A program made the translations under genes and the position numbers. Below the pieces are notes generated by a model. It did not search any database. It worked only from the letters and a program-made list of their open reading frames with translations, and had not been told where the DNA came from. Below are positions 44,137 to 56,174 of a stretch of DNA of 64,000 bases, piece by piece. Source of the DNA: Hyposmocoma kahamanoa (Eukaryota; Arthropoda; Insecta; Lepidoptera; Cosmopterigidae); NCBI RefSeq assembly GCF_003589595.1, contig NW_020656092.1, positions 1-64,000 of the forward strand, read 5' to 3'. Every line of letters begins with the position of its first letter. The stretch's first letter is position 1.

Positions 44137-44203
44137 AAAATAAATAATTACGTTTTAATATAAATTAGACAATAATTTATATTAAAACGTAATTATTTAT
44201 TTT
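44137..44203. repeat. Perfect 30-base stem hairpin, 7-base loop
   Basis: 44137-44166 (AAAATAAATAATTACGTTTT...) is the exact reverse complement of 44174-44203, with the loop AGACAAT. The arms are AT-rich but contain ACGTTTTAATAT, so this is not simple-sequence chance. Confidence 0.95.
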
Positions 44204-47200
44204 TGTATGAAGGACAAATATTTGCAATATATATTTATTTCACCAATGTTTGCTTACCATTTTTGTTTTTGTAGAATAATTTTTAAATTTCCGTATAATA
44301 TGTTAAGTATTAAACAATTATTTATTTTCATCATTATTATTTTTATGTTACTAAAATTAATTAACTAGAATATACATTATTTCTAAAGTCAAGATGTTAT
44401 TGTTATTTTTTTATTTTTTTTTATGTTATTTATTACAAGAGTTTTTTATTTTGTAAGCGTTCAGAATTCATTGCCTGTGAGTGTATTATACGAGATGTTT
44501 TATGGCTTAAAATGAAAAAAAGGTAATCACTAAGTGGTAACTACCTAGACAATATAATTTCCACACTTATATTTATAATATAAAACAAAAGTTTATCGCA
44601 GCACTATATAACAACCTATGAATACACCATATATTTTACGAAACCTGTTAAGAACACTGAACTCGTTTAAAATATTTTTAGTAAAAAATCTTCCTCAAAA
44701 ATAATTTTCATTTTAAAGATAAATAACAAGTTCACTCACCTCAATCTGCATCAATGACGATTTATATTTATAGATATTTTCCACACAGTTGTGTCCATAT
44801 CATAAATCAAGTTTTTTAACTTTCAGTTACGCAGTTACGCACATCCTCTTTGAAACAAACATTAATATTAATACTGACACCTTTATGATTAGACTATAAT
44901 AACGTTAAAAAGTTCTTATTATACTTATCAGAGATCGAATTCTATGTGAAACATTGTTTAACATCAACCACATTGATTCACAAACACCGACTGAAAAAAT
45001 TCCTTAATCTCTACTTAGTCATTTAAAAAATAAAGTTCATTTTAAAATAGCAACATCATTCTAAATTAGAAACATTGAGATTTGCTTCTAAATTTAAGTA
45101 CTTATTCAAAAACTTTTGTTCGATATTCAAAAAGCGCGTGTGATAAAGTAGCGAGCGTTTTAGGTTGCCGAGGCGGCCGCGCGAGCGAGTCTCACAAAAT
45201 AGACTGGATACGTAGAGAACAGATCCTCTGGGCGAATTGGGAGTGCGCATGGTACAAAGATAATCCGTGAAGGAACGGTGAAAGGCTTTCAGTGTGATGC
45301 ATCTTTCCTATTGTGCTTGAAGAAATGCGCTCACTAGCTGATTAACGTGCCAAAGCGTGCGTATTGAAGCTGACAAGATCCCTAAGAACATTTTTGCAGG
45401 CGAGTATTCCAGTTGATTTCATAGGGAAAGAAGTATTGTAATCATATCTTCAGTTTTGTTTTTTGAATAAAGTTATGTTTTTGGAAACTCCTTTAAGACT
45501 TTGCTTATACAAATATGTTGTATTTTCTAATTAACTTATTTATTATCGGTCGCTGTGGTTTATTACTTTATAGTTCATTTGTTAATGTTGTCATTAGTGT
45601 AGTCAATGGTTGCAAAAAGTAAAAAAATCAAGATTTGCTAATAAATGTGCACAGTCGTAATATTTGCGTATTGTTTTATTTTGGTAACTAAAACTTACGT
45701 TTTATTTAAACACCGAAGATGAAGTCTCACGTGGTGTGCCCACGAATAAACATGTATTATATACACGTCTATTATATGGGATAATATTATTTGATCCTCA
45801 AAGACTTAATTGATCGATTGTAAATGTGCACTTTTTTAAATAAACGATATTTTTTTTATGTTTGATATATATATTAATAGTTGGTCTGCGGATAAATTAT
45901 AAATAAACTGCATTCAAGGTAACACTTTCATTATGTGTAAATGTAAATATAATAAATTAATATTTGGCTTTCAAAAATAATATTTGATCCTCTTTTTTCA
46001 TATAGGTCAAATCTTGGTTGCGCCCTCCATTCAGTAGGTTAGGTTAGTATATGAATAAGCAGAAACGAATTTGCTTGCGTTTCCGAACCTGGTTGCAGAT
46101 CTAATTATATTTATAATTAATAACATTATGAGTATATAAATATGTTAGTAAACCAAAATAAAAAAGTATTTTAGCAAATCGAATTATAAAAAACAAGTAT
46201 CTAAATTTTATTTTTAATTCACATTTGTCGTAGTTTTGAGGCCTAACATGAAACTATCAAAGTTAATTTATATTCATTTATATTTAATTTATTTATATTT
46301 TTTTGCATAGCTCAAAACAGATTAAAATATCCATTGATTTAATTTATTTTACGTCTCACAGAAATAGGATCAATCATAAGAAAAGATGACCATGATGATG
46401 AAGATGAGATGATTTAGATTTTTTGTCGGCTCGATAAATATCGAAGGTAAAGAAAGAGTACGTCGCATTGTATTTTTTGTCTATGGTTGTCTATCAATAA
46501 ATTATAGAACTTCATAAGCATGATTATGTCAAAAGAAAAATAGATGGTTGGACAAAGTACCTATAGTAATCATAAAAAGTGTAACTCCAACTGACTAGAC
46601 ATTGGCAGAATTCTTCAAGAGAAGCCAAAAACTTAAAAATAGAAGTACAGTAATCTTTATTAATGCGGTGGTTGATTGCTGCGCGTCAGTGTCGCGTTGC
46701 GCACCTGAGTACGCACTAAAGAAATGTCTAAGAATAACAATTTCCATTTGAATAAAAATTGCAGCCTAAGGACACAATTGCGTGCAAATTAACTTTATGA
46801 AACTAAAGCTTTTATAGCGGTTGGCACGAAATCGTCGCACATTACGAAAGTTATATTGCCTTTAGATTGCTATATGATGATGTGAATATTTTTAATTATT
46901 CTGTGGGTTTTACGACTAAGAAGTTAGAGTTAGTTTCTCGCCATTTTGTAAAATTTTAAGAAACAATTTCGTCTACCTTGCCTCTTCCTTGCATATCTAC
47001 GTGTGGTTACGTGATAGAAACTAAGCAATCGCGTGATGTATGTGACAATTTTTTTTTGCCTCAGCCCCTTGGCGGCTTAATATAATTAAAATTTTACACG
47101 GCCGTTACCGACTATCGACACTTTAAATTCATGGTAGCGGTGCAGGTGTCATAAATATTGACGTCAAAAGTCAATTTAATCAAATGATAAATCTTAATTT

Positions 47201-47214
47201 TTTGGTCATGACAA
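44204..47214. other. 3-kb AT-rich stretch without a gene
   Basis: No transposon protein, SINE or gene recognised. A GC-richer patch (GAGGCGGCCGCGCGAGCGAG) lies at about 45170. AGGTTAGGTTAG at about 46038 is two TTAGG units only. Confidence 0.5.
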
Positions 47215-47424
47215 TGGCTCAGCTCACACTGGCGCAGAGTCGAAGCGTCGCGACGCGTCATGTTTTTCGCCTATAGCATATTCATCTCTATTTTCCCATC
47301 ATTAAGGTACAAATTTGTGTTATGCAAATATGGAGTCAAATGTCAAAGCGCGTCGCCAGGCGTTGTAATTGAAAAACAGGACGCGACGCGACGCTTCGAC
47401 GCTGCGCCAGTGTGAGTTGAGCCA
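47215..47424. mobile_element. MITE with 45-base terminal inverted repeats
   Basis: Left arm TGGCTCAGCTCACACTGGCG... (47215-47259) and right arm 47380-47424 match at 42 of 45 positions. The arms are GC-rich (GCGTCGCGACGCG), the centre AT-rich. No coding and no clear target duplication, so I assign no superfamily. Confidence 0.85.
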
Positions 47425-47734
47425 ATAGGCTCACAAGCCATATTAATTTAAAAAATGTTTATTTCATAAATCGGTTATTCTCGGACTAGTGTTCACTACC
47501 TAATTTCCATGACAAATTTAAATATAATTAATTTTTTAAATTAAAAATTGAATAATAATTAATTAAATATTCGATTTTTTATAGCGTAATGTTATTTAAT
47601 ATTCGAGTAATAATAATTACACGTAATGAATTTATTTTATTCAATCTTGTAATTATGAAGAGACTAAAGAATTATTTTAACAATGATTTCGTCGTTGTTC
47701 TTTACAATTTAATTATCAACACTAGGCTACGTGA

Positions 47735-48285
47735 ATAGGTGTGGAGTGGAGGTGATGGGTGGGTGCCTCGGTCGTGTGGGACAACTCCGATCAGTACCGC
47801 GTCGCACTGCGCTTCACGAAAAAACTCCCGGGTTATAGGACCGACCTGTTATGAGCACCTACCTACCGATCTAAAAAACGAATGTTGTGACGAAACGTTC
47901 AGGTGCAGACTGAAGAACCTTTTATTTTATTTATTTACTCAGTAACAGAGTACACTCAAAGTAGTTAATAAATAATTAAATTATTACATTTATTAATGAA
48001 TTTGACATTCATCGTACATTTATTAGGTATTAAGAATCGATATTGACATTTTCTGTACACACTTGACATTGTTAGTTTACTTCAATTACTTATTAGTTTA
48101 ATTTAATTACGTTTTATTTTGTACATGTACACTATTGTGTACTTATGATTCACTATTATATAATTATTTCTTCATTATTTTGTAAACTTGACGCTCACTT
48201 TTCGAAGAGTTGTATAAAATGACAAGTAATTGTATTTGTATGAAATTTGTAATGTTGAGAGAAATAAACTAAACTAGGTACTAAA
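47735..48285 (+). mobile_element. LINE 3' end: last ORF2 codons plus 3' UTR
   Basis: The frame ending near 47945 reads CYEHLPTDLKNECCDETFRC then RLKNLLFYL, the typical LP...F...LK..L C-terminus of CR1/jockey-type LINE proteins. An AT-rich 3' UTR follows and ends GAGAGAAATAAACTAAAC at about 48280. The rest of the element is absent. Confidence 0.65.
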
Positions 48286-48607
48286 ACACATAAACTGGTA
48301 TTTACAAGAGATTTTGTTAAATATCCCTAACATTAAAAAAAAATCCCGCCCTTTACGCCGCCACTTTGTCCAATTGCATTGTAATCAATGAAGTTGCAGG
48401 CTCCAAAAGTTCTATTCATATTTTCTATCAAAATAGTAGTGCTTATTTTATAGTTTATAGTATATATTAAATTCGTATAGAAAAGTTAGGCCACATGTGA
48501 TCAAGTCATACATATAATAAATAACTACATGAAACAGATTATGTACATAATGAAATATAAGTAATAAGGGCTAATCTAAATGATATGGCAGGTTACCTAT
48601 CAGTAGT

Positions 48608-48825
48608 CCGAAATGACATTTTCCAGAAATAACGTTTGGTCGAAATTTCATAACCTCGAAAGTAATGTTGAGAGGGAAACGTTTTTTCTTTTAAATCTAA
48701 CCTAACCAAACCTAATCGTGCGATAAACATTCAGCGTATCCTGAAAGAACAACTGTTATAATTCGGTTTTCGGTGTAATGAAAATTCGAACAAACGTTAT
48801 TTCAGACAAAAAAAATGTCGACTTT
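48608..48825. repeat. Fold-back element, arms about 50 bases, imperfect
   Basis: The left arm contains AGAAATAACGTTTGGTCGAA and the right arm TTCGAACAAACGTTATTTCA. The pairing extends outward through GACATTTT and AAAATGTC. The centre includes TAACCTAACCAAACCTAA. Probably an old MITE. Confidence 0.65.
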
Positions 48826-49146
48826 GTGATAGGTTATCGACGTGACAAAATACGCTCTATTTATTTTGCTTTTACGTTTTAACATAAATGAGCGTCCCGG
48901 GCGCGCGGGCGAGACCGGCTTGCTTCTGGTCTACGCGATAGCCGTGCGGCAATTGCGCGGCTTCCGCGTCTTTCGCGTTGTGTAACTGGGCAGTACTCTC
49001 TTACTTAAGCAAAACACTTATTGAGTAATTTCTGTCGTACGAGACGAATCTTAAACCTCACTACTGAAAATACGAGTATATCATTTTGCAGGTGTAGCCT
49101 TATTACACTAAGGGTGTGAATTTATTATAAGTAAGGTCTATGCGGT
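48826..49146. other. No gene; GC-rich island 48890-48990
   Basis: CCCGGGCGCGCGGGCGAGAC, CGTGCGGCAATTGCGCGGCT stands out from the flanks. I recognise no gene or element; a MITE fragment or CpG-rich regulatory island are both possible. Confidence 0.4.
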
Positions 49147-49500
49147 ATAACATCAAGTGACGGGACGAACTAGTCGTGCGCCTGATGGTAAGCTACACGC
49201 CTGTCCATAACAGTTACAGTGCCACTCAGACCTTTAAATTGCAAAGATTTGAGGGGCACTACTACTGCGCCCGTCACCCTGAGACATAAGTTGACAATTC
49301 CAATGTGCCTGTAATTTCACCAGCACCCTTACCCTTCAAAACCGGAACACGGTAATGCTGACATTACTGCTTGGCGGCAGAAATAGGTGAGGTGGAACTA
49401 TTACCCTGGACGAACTCTTTCACAAGGAACTCTACTGCTACTAGAGTCTACTACTCTACTACTAGCAGTAGAGTTCCTTGTGAAAGAGTTCGTCCAGGTT
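49147..49500. mobile_element. Family C inverted pair: full minus copy joined to a plus 5' fragment
   Basis: 49147-49447 is a good minus-strand copy (TCCATAACAGTTACAGTGCC, TTACCCTTCAAAACCGGAAC, CCCTGGACGAACTCTTTCAC). At about 49455 the sequence turns and 49465-49500 repeats the first 35 bases of family C in plus orientation, creating a 5'-to-5' palindrome. Confidence 0.85.
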
Positions 49501-50917
49501 GTGAAAGAGTTAGTAGCAACTAAATGCAATTACATTCAATTGTCGAGATTGAAATACTCAAAAGGACAGCAGAAAGAAATAGCCAAGTTGTTACGCGTAG
49601 CGTTTTAAAAATTCCATTAATATGTTGTATATTTTCAATTTCAATTTCAATTGTTTATTGCATATCACATTACAAATTGAAATGGATCATTAATTGGTGG
49701 TATACATATTATAATGCAAGGGCACATCAACGTCTAAAGGTTAAATTCATAAATGACATTATTTAATTATATTAAATTATTACATTACAATATAATAACA
49801 TAATATTAAATTATTATATCACATTACTGCATTGCATTATTCCTAATTAGTAATGGAAAATATACATTATACAATACATTCATTTTAAATTTATTAATGA
49901 GAGGTGTCAAAGTGCTTTTTTTGTATTATTATTGTTATTTGTCATAATATATATCGTCAAGAAATTCTTGAAGTCAGAATAACATTTGTCAACAAGAAGT
50001 GCCTTTAGTTATTTACATAATTGTGTCTTTCCAGATTTTTAATATAATTTGGTATGTGGTTATAAATTCTAATTAACATGGTGTGCGGGCCAGTCGTAAC
50101 TAATTTCATTATGGAGAAATTTTCAAATACGTTAGCATTTAACTCCAACAAAATAAATGTTATACCAATTGGGACGAGTTCATTTTTATTAAGATGTACT
50201 TACTAATTATACCTTCGATTCCCTCGTTTCGTTATGGGATTAGATAGAGATCCTTGCGTATTTTCTGTAACAAAAGGACCGTAATTAATTAGATTTCATT
50301 ATGTTACACCATGTGTTGAAATAAATGGAATAAAGGCCAATGATTCTACTTTTCTCTTATCCATTAAGTGTTTATCTTATATAGAACGCAAATTAAACTG
50401 CCCGCTAATAAGCACTTTCGCAAGTCTCGAAATTAAGTTTCATTTAACTAGGAAAGCTCGGGACTTTATCATTCTAAAGTATAGAAAATAATATAACAAA
50501 AGAACTCGTCACATATCTGATTTGAAAGCGCCTATATACTCGTATATGACCTCTACAGAAAAAAATATGATCTTTGCATCTAAGTAATGCTTTTACATTC
50601 AATATCTTCTGAAACCAACAGTCAGTTGTACTTAGAACACATTTCATGGTTGTTTATTCTGACCTGGATATATATATGTACATACTGTATTTATTTAGGT
50701 ACCCCCCCGCTTTATATTTGCTCTTTGGGTAAGTGACTTCGAGAACTCGGCGAACGATTAACTTAATAACATCTAATTGTGAACCTTCCAATCTATTTAA
50801 GCGACCAATTAACGCCACATTACTGTGAAAATTTTTGAGAAGAATGGACAAAATGTAAAAGAACCTTTTCCTCTGTGAAGTAAGTTAATGAGTAATGTTC
50901 TCAAAAATCCCATATCT
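49501..50917. other. No gene; possible minus-strand LINE tail at 49630-49900
   Basis: TTCAATTTCAATTTCAATTG followed by TTTATTGCATATCACATTAC looks like a LINE tail ((AATTG)n type) read in reverse. The rest is AT-rich with no gene. A (C)7 run occurs at 50703-50709. Confidence 0.4.
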
Positions 50918-51250
50918 ATGAGACATAAGTTTAAAAATCCCATGTGCCTGTAAATTCACTAGTGCTAAGTACCAGACACACCGCTTACACACTGGTTTTC
51001 ATGGTGTCGCTATCTCTGAGGTCCCGGGTTCGATCCCCGTCTGGGTCAATGTACGAAACTAGTTTTTCTATATTGTCTCGGGTCTGGGTGTTTATGGTAC
51101 CGTCGTTGTTTCCAGTTTCCACAACACAAGTGTTTTAGCCATTTACTTTGGGATCAGAAATTCGTATGTGACTTGTCTAATACCCATATATTTATTACAA
51201 ATACCGTCACCTTTCAAAACCGAAACGCAGTCATGACCCTGGCTATTTCA
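50918..51250. mobile_element. Family D tRNA-like SINE flanked by family C scraps
   Basis: 50995-51190: TTTTCATGGTGTCGCTATCT, GGTCCCGGGTTCGATCCCCG (B box like), TATTGTCTCGGGTCTGGGTG, ACCGTCGTTGTTTCCAGTTT, ACAACACAAGTGTTTTAGCC. Minus-strand family C pieces lie on both sides (50918-50965 and 51207-51245), suggesting D inserted into C or the locus was rearranged. Confidence 0.65.
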
Positions 51251-51755
51251 AATGTTGTGTACAATTATAATTGGATGTCAGATTTATAATGTTATATATA
51301 TGTAACAGTTCTAAGTATTATTTGTAGTCTGTTATCTGTTGTTGTACCATATAATAAAATAAAATTTCTGTGAGCATCCTAATGCTTTTTATTAAGGGTT
51401 TTTATTACTCAATTGTTACATTCAAATAGATGGCAGATTACGGACTAAAGTCTTATTTACAGATTGCTTAAATTTTTACAGCCATGCTTAATGTTATCAT
51501 AAATATAAATATTATCTCTTTTAATGTTATTCAGTTTCCAAATTAGTACGGCAATTTTCAATACCCACTGGCAGTTAGTACAAACTGTACCTCATGCTAA
51601 TTACATAACGTTTAAATTTAGTGTACACCTCAGCGAAAGTGGATTCGATGCGCATCTGTGTACTCTCTTAACATAGTTTTATTTTGGTGGTTTAATCACA
51701 GTTCTCAACGTCATAGTTCAATGTAAGGCCCAAAGATGGCGTCACATAACTTATT
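51251..51755. other. No gene seen
   Basis: AT-rich anonymous sequence. Confidence 0.4.
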
Positions 51756-52305
51756 TTTATGATACCAAGTGACGCCTGGTATCATAAATGAAGTCGTGCG
51801 CCTGGTAGTAAGCTACATACACACATCAAAAAAAGTTTGCGATCACTTTTAAAACTTGAAATATTTTTTAATTTCTAAAAATATTTCAAAAACCTCTTTA
51901 GTGATACTATTATTTGTTTTTAATTTTAATTATTTATTTAATGTTGTACTTTTAACAAAAAAACGATTTATTACATATTTCTTAATAATATTTCCACATA
52001 TTAAAAATATGTTAAGTTTTCAAACTGATCGCAAACTTTTTTTGATGTGTGTACCTGTCCGTAACAGTTGCAGTGCCACTCAGAGCTTTAAAACGCAAAG
52101 ATCTGAGACTCACTGCCACTGCGTCCGTCACTCTGAACCATAAATTGACAAGTCCCATGAACCTGTAATTTCACCAGCACCCTTACCCTTCCAAAGCGGA
52201 ACATAGTAATGCTAACATTACTGCTTGGCGGTAGAAATAGGTAAGGTAGCAGTACCTCTCTTGACGAACTCTTTCACATGGGGCTTTACTGCTACTAAAT
52301 TGTGT
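51756..52305 (-). mobile_element. Family C repeat split by a Tc1-type MITE
   Basis: 3' part 51756-51819 (TATGATACCAAGTGACG, AAGTCGTGCGCCTGGTAGTA, AGCTACA) and 5' part 52054-52305 (CCTGTCCGTAACAGTTGCAG to CTTTACTGCTACTA) are contiguous in other copies. Confidence 0.9.
51820..52051. mobile_element. 232-base Tc1/mariner-type MITE with TA target duplication
   Basis: The ends CACACATCAAAAAAAGTTTG... and their inverse form perfect 26-base terminal repeats (51820-51845 and 52026-52051), extending imperfectly to about 53 bases. TA flanks both sides (51818-51819, 52052-52053). It sits inside a family C copy at a point where other copies are continuous. No transposase; an open frame through the interior is incidental. 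Confidence 0.93.
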
Positions 52306-53123
52306 GTGTAAAAATTATAGAAATTGTTTAGGTTTCTGTGATAAAAATATACTTGCAGAGTTAATCAACCACAAAATACTTATACGTAAAAAGGCGCTAA
52401 GAACCATTGGTAAATACTGTAAAATTAATAATTTTAATAAAGGAATTTATTGTTACCTATTAATTAAGAATACAAATAGTAACAAGAAGATTTATAGCGA
52501 CAGCTACGGTTCGTTAGTAGCGTGACGTCTCCGACTCCGACATAACACAATCTTGATACATCTATAATCGATTGTTAAGGGTCAAGCTTTGTGTAAGTAT
52601 TTATTTTGGAGTATTGAATTTCGTGAAGAAGGTTCACACCCCCGTCGAAAACGTGCGAATTCCGCAATCAACCCTAAACCCTCTGCCTAGAGGAGACCCG
52701 TGCATAACAGTGCGACGTAAAAAGATTTGACGATGAGTTTTTTGCGTCAATTGAAAAAGGACGCCATAGAATTAGTATTACTTAAGTTTGATAAAAATTT
52801 ATTAAGTACCTTTTTTAGAAATCAAATCAAATCAACATTATCTTTGTTTCATGGGAAAGAAAAATAAAATTGTCATATTTGTTACACACTAGATACTAAT
52901 CCCACTAGTCACTTAAAATTTTTAGAGCCGTTTGGCCGTATTCATTTAATTATCATCCATTCAAATAAAAATCCTCAACAGAGTCATATACGTGATTTGC
53001 AGTAAAGTCGCCTTTACATGATTTTTTAACTCATCGAGCTATAGTTCTAAAAGCGCTTTTAGAATCTTATTATAATAAAGGAAAAAACGAAACTTGCCAA
53101 AAAAACAAAATTACAAAAAAATT
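52306..53123. other. No gene; possible minus-strand LINE tail at 52818-53060
   Basis: AAATCAAATCAAATCAACAT followed by unique sequence resembles a (GATTT)n LINE tail in reverse. Nothing else is recognised. Confidence 0.4.
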
Positions 53124-53605
53124 ATGTAGCGGTAGAGCCTACTTGTGAAAGAGATTGTCCTGTTTTTTTTGTGATTGTACTGATTGTGTGTGGGTTACTA
53201 CCCTGGCAGAAGTAGGTAAGGTGGCAGTACTCTGCCACCAACTTCTGCCACCAAGCAGTAATGTGTGCATTACTGCGTTCGGTTTAGAAGGGTCAGGATG
53301 CTGGTAAAACTACAGGTACATGGTTCTTTAATAATAATAATAACGTGCACACACTCATAGCCCCGCACTATGGAAACCCTTTATCGCGAGTGCCATGGAC
53401 ACACACATAGACTACCACAAATTACACTCAAACTCACGAGACAAATAAATGTAGGCCACACAAATATTTCTCCCAGGACGGAAATTGAGAACCTCTGCGT
53501 GGCAATCCGTCATGGTAACCATTCGGCCACGAAGGCAGTTGCTTTACAACTTACATCTCAGGATAATGGACGCAGTGCCCCTTAGACATTTGCGTTTTAT
53601 AGTTT
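53124..53605 (+). mobile_element. Family C repeat interrupted by a family A SINE
   Basis: The family C 5' part (GCGGTAGAGCCTACTTGTGA, GCAGTAATGTGTGCATTACT, ACTACAGGTACATGG) stops at about 53325 and resumes at about 53541 with ACAACTTACATCTCAGGATA. A local duplication around GGTAAGGTGGCAG is present at 53170-53245. Confidence 0.85.
53330..53540 (-). mobile_element. Family A SINE inserted into family C
   Basis: TTTAATAATAATAATAACGT, CATAGCCCCGCACTATGGAA, CACTCAAACTCACGAGACAA, CCATTCGGCCACGAAGGCAG. CTTTA on both sides may be a remnant of the target duplication. Confidence 0.85.
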
Positions 53606-54610
53606 GGCTTTTTTGAAGACGGAGTAAAATGACAATTCATTGCGCAAGAGTGTTGCCTGCTTGCGAGCAGCTAGTGATTGTAGTCGATAAGTATTCTATC
53701 GATTGAATATTGGTCACGCTTATGGAATATATAGCCGACTTTGTTTCATTTGAGTCATCCTCGACGCGTTATTCATCCAATTACTTTGTATTGTCAATTT
53801 TTGTAAGAATTGTGTTTTAGTCAAGATGTTGTTTTTATTATAAAAGTCTACTATTGGTCTAGATCCATATTTTTCAGCTATTTTATCAATGACGGTATAT
53901 ATCGTTATGGGACGGTGATTTTCACAGTTCTTACAGCTTCGGTTTTTTTTCGATTCAATACTTTCCACTCAACCAAAACTATTTGAGGTGGTATAGACTC
54001 TTAACAGTTATAGACTGAACAATCTATAACTCCCAACCACAACAAAGCGAGATCATCAAGATAATCCCCATCAAAGAACTGATTAAAGCATAAATATCAA
54101 AGCAATCGACTCGAATGTTAAATTAATTTGGCTCTAGAATTTCACAATGGATTTTTTTTTACTTGTACAAACCTACCTATAGAATACCATAATGAGTTTT
54201 TATAGTACAAATACCTTGTGTCTATTATATAAAATTTTGGTAACAATTGGTGTTATGTTGTTGTAATATAATTAAACACTTTTTCTCCACGTATTTAGTG
54301 TCCTGTTTATAGAATTAGAGACGGTTATTTCACTGAAAAATCAAGAATCTATTAATAATAACAGTGTTCAGGTCATTTATTGTCTCCCAAAGCGTACAAA
54401 ATAAGTAAGTGATCGAACATGGAACTTAAATATGATAACAAAATATGAAGACTCCATAATATAGTCTCGGTAATAGGATATTGAACAAAAGTATTAATAT
54501 TTGATACAAAGTAAATATAAAATAAAGAATTAAGTAAATATAATATAAATCTTTGAAGAAACACATAAAAAATAAATTAAAAAAACATACATACAACATA
54601 AATAAATTTT
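53606..54610. other. No gene seen
   Basis: AT-rich. The 82-codon minus-strand frame at 53720-53968 is Lys/Asn-rich without a recognisable domain. Confidence 0.4.
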
Positions 54611-55060
54611 CTGTGGCTCAATCCTTAGCTCAGTTGGCAAAGCGGTAGCCACGTTCGGTTTTTCTATCAATAATAATAACATTAAACAAGAACATAATAT
54701 CTGATGAACATAATCACAAAAAATAGTTGAATATCAATTCAATAAAAATTTAATTAATACAGTGAATAGCGACATCTCTCGCCAGGACTGGTAGCTGTAA
54801 AGGTACTAACTGGGTGATAAATCTGTCATAGATTTCTCATAGATGGCGCTACGACAAAAAAGTCGTTGAAAGACCAAGTACAAAGACACGACGCAAGCAA
54901 ATAGAAAAATTCGTGAGGTCCGTTGGTTCGTTCCGTGGCTTAGTTGGTATAGCGTCTGACACGGTATGCAAGAAGACGTCGGTTCGAATCCGACCGGATC
55001 GATGGAATTTTTTCTCAGTGTTTTTTTCTGAGTGTTCGATCTTTGTATTAATAATTAGAA
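54611..55060 (+). mobile_element. Family B element, long form, preceded by a tRNA-like scrap
   Basis: 54612-54660 has CCTTAGCTCAGTTGGCAAAG, an isolated A-box-like head. 54700-55060 is the long B form: ATAGCGACATCTCTCGCCAG, TTTCTCATAGATGGCGCTAC, TGGCTTAGTTGGTATAGCGT (A box), GTCGGTTCGAATCCGACCGG (B box), and a tail with a duplicated CTCAGTGTTTTTTTCTGAGT. Confidence 0.8.
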
Positions 55061-55532
55061 GAATATATTTTTAATTACAATACTATTCCATCTAGACCTC
55101 ATTACCTCTAATGTTTTTAAGATTTGCGTATACTGTGGTTTGTCCATATTATGTAACTCTAGTTACTTTGATTGCTGATTATTGACAATAAATTGAATTT
55201 AACCACAATACTTCAAAAACGAGACACGTTTTATTGACATGCTATTCTATTGTAATCATCATGTGGTGAACTGAACGTGACAGTTGCCGAAATGGAATAT
55301 CAATTATACGTCGTATCGTTTATTCGTATATTGTAATTTTAAAAAGACATAATATTAACTTAATATTCATCATTTACCATAATTAACATTCTATTGGATC
55401 CGTAGGCAACACTAATGCGACTAAACTGTAATTAATGTTACATTAGAATTATGGAGACTGTAAACAAGGTGACACCTAAGGCTTACTTTACATTGCTGAA
55501 CGTAGTATAACAAAACGCTAATGTATTTTATT
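55061..55532. other. No gene seen
   Basis: AT-rich anonymous sequence. Confidence 0.4.
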
Positions 55533-55932
55533 ACCAGTAGAGCTCTTTGTGAAAGATTTCGTCCAGAGAACTACAGTCACCTTACCTATTTCTGCAGTCA
55601 TGCAATAACGACAGCATTACTGTGTTCGGTTTTGAAGGGTAGGGGAGTCACCACACTTATCGACTCAAAATCGCACTTAACCGGTCAGAAAAAGCACAAT
55701 ACAATACAAAAACACAAACAAATTTATTTAACTGTTCAAAACAAAATATTGTGATACATAAATAACCACACTAGGCTAGGCCCGTGTCGTGGTTATCAGT
55801 ACCTACAGAAAGTTTTTATATAAGGACTTATTTTTACTATAAGTATTATTAAATTATGTTACAAAAGTAATATGATAAATTTAAATAATAATAATAAGAA
55901 ACATAAAATTGACAGAAGGGGAATAAATACCA

Positions 55933-56003
<71 letters not shown>

Positions 56004-56174
56004 AAGCATGCGTGCTTGTGTGCTTTGTGTCCATGCAAAAAGATCGCCAAAGACGTTGAGCGTTTCGCGTCGGCGCTCTGGCTTTTCATTTTTAACCTTG
56101 CGATTCCGAATTGATAAATGTATGTATGTTATGGGAGTCACCACTCCCTTAGGGTGCTGCTGAAATTGCAGTCA
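55533..56174 (+). mobile_element. Family C repeat split by an insertion flanked by 12-base direct repeats
   Basis: Family C 5' part 55533-55642 (GTAGAGCTCTTTGTGAAAGA to TTTTGAAGGGTAG) resumes at about 56145 (CCCTTAGGGTGCTGCTGAAA). GGGAGTCACCAC occurs at 55643-55654 and again at 56133-56144. The inserted 480 bases include a (TG)n run and no recognisable protein. Confidence 0.75.
55937..56002. repeat. (TG)33 microsatellite
   Basis: Uninterrupted TG repeats. His/Thr and Cys/Val frames over it are translations of the repeat. Confidence 0.97.

Noticed and set aside
46036..46050. Telomeric TTAGG array
   Set aside because: Only two tandem units; far too short for an insect telomere or a telomeric remnant.
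51856..52143. 95-codon frame as a gene
   Set aside because: It runs from inside the Tc1-type MITE into the family C repeat, so it is incidental.
55849..56163. His/Thr-rich and Cys/Val-rich frames
   Set aside because: They arise from the (TG)33 microsatellite on both strands.
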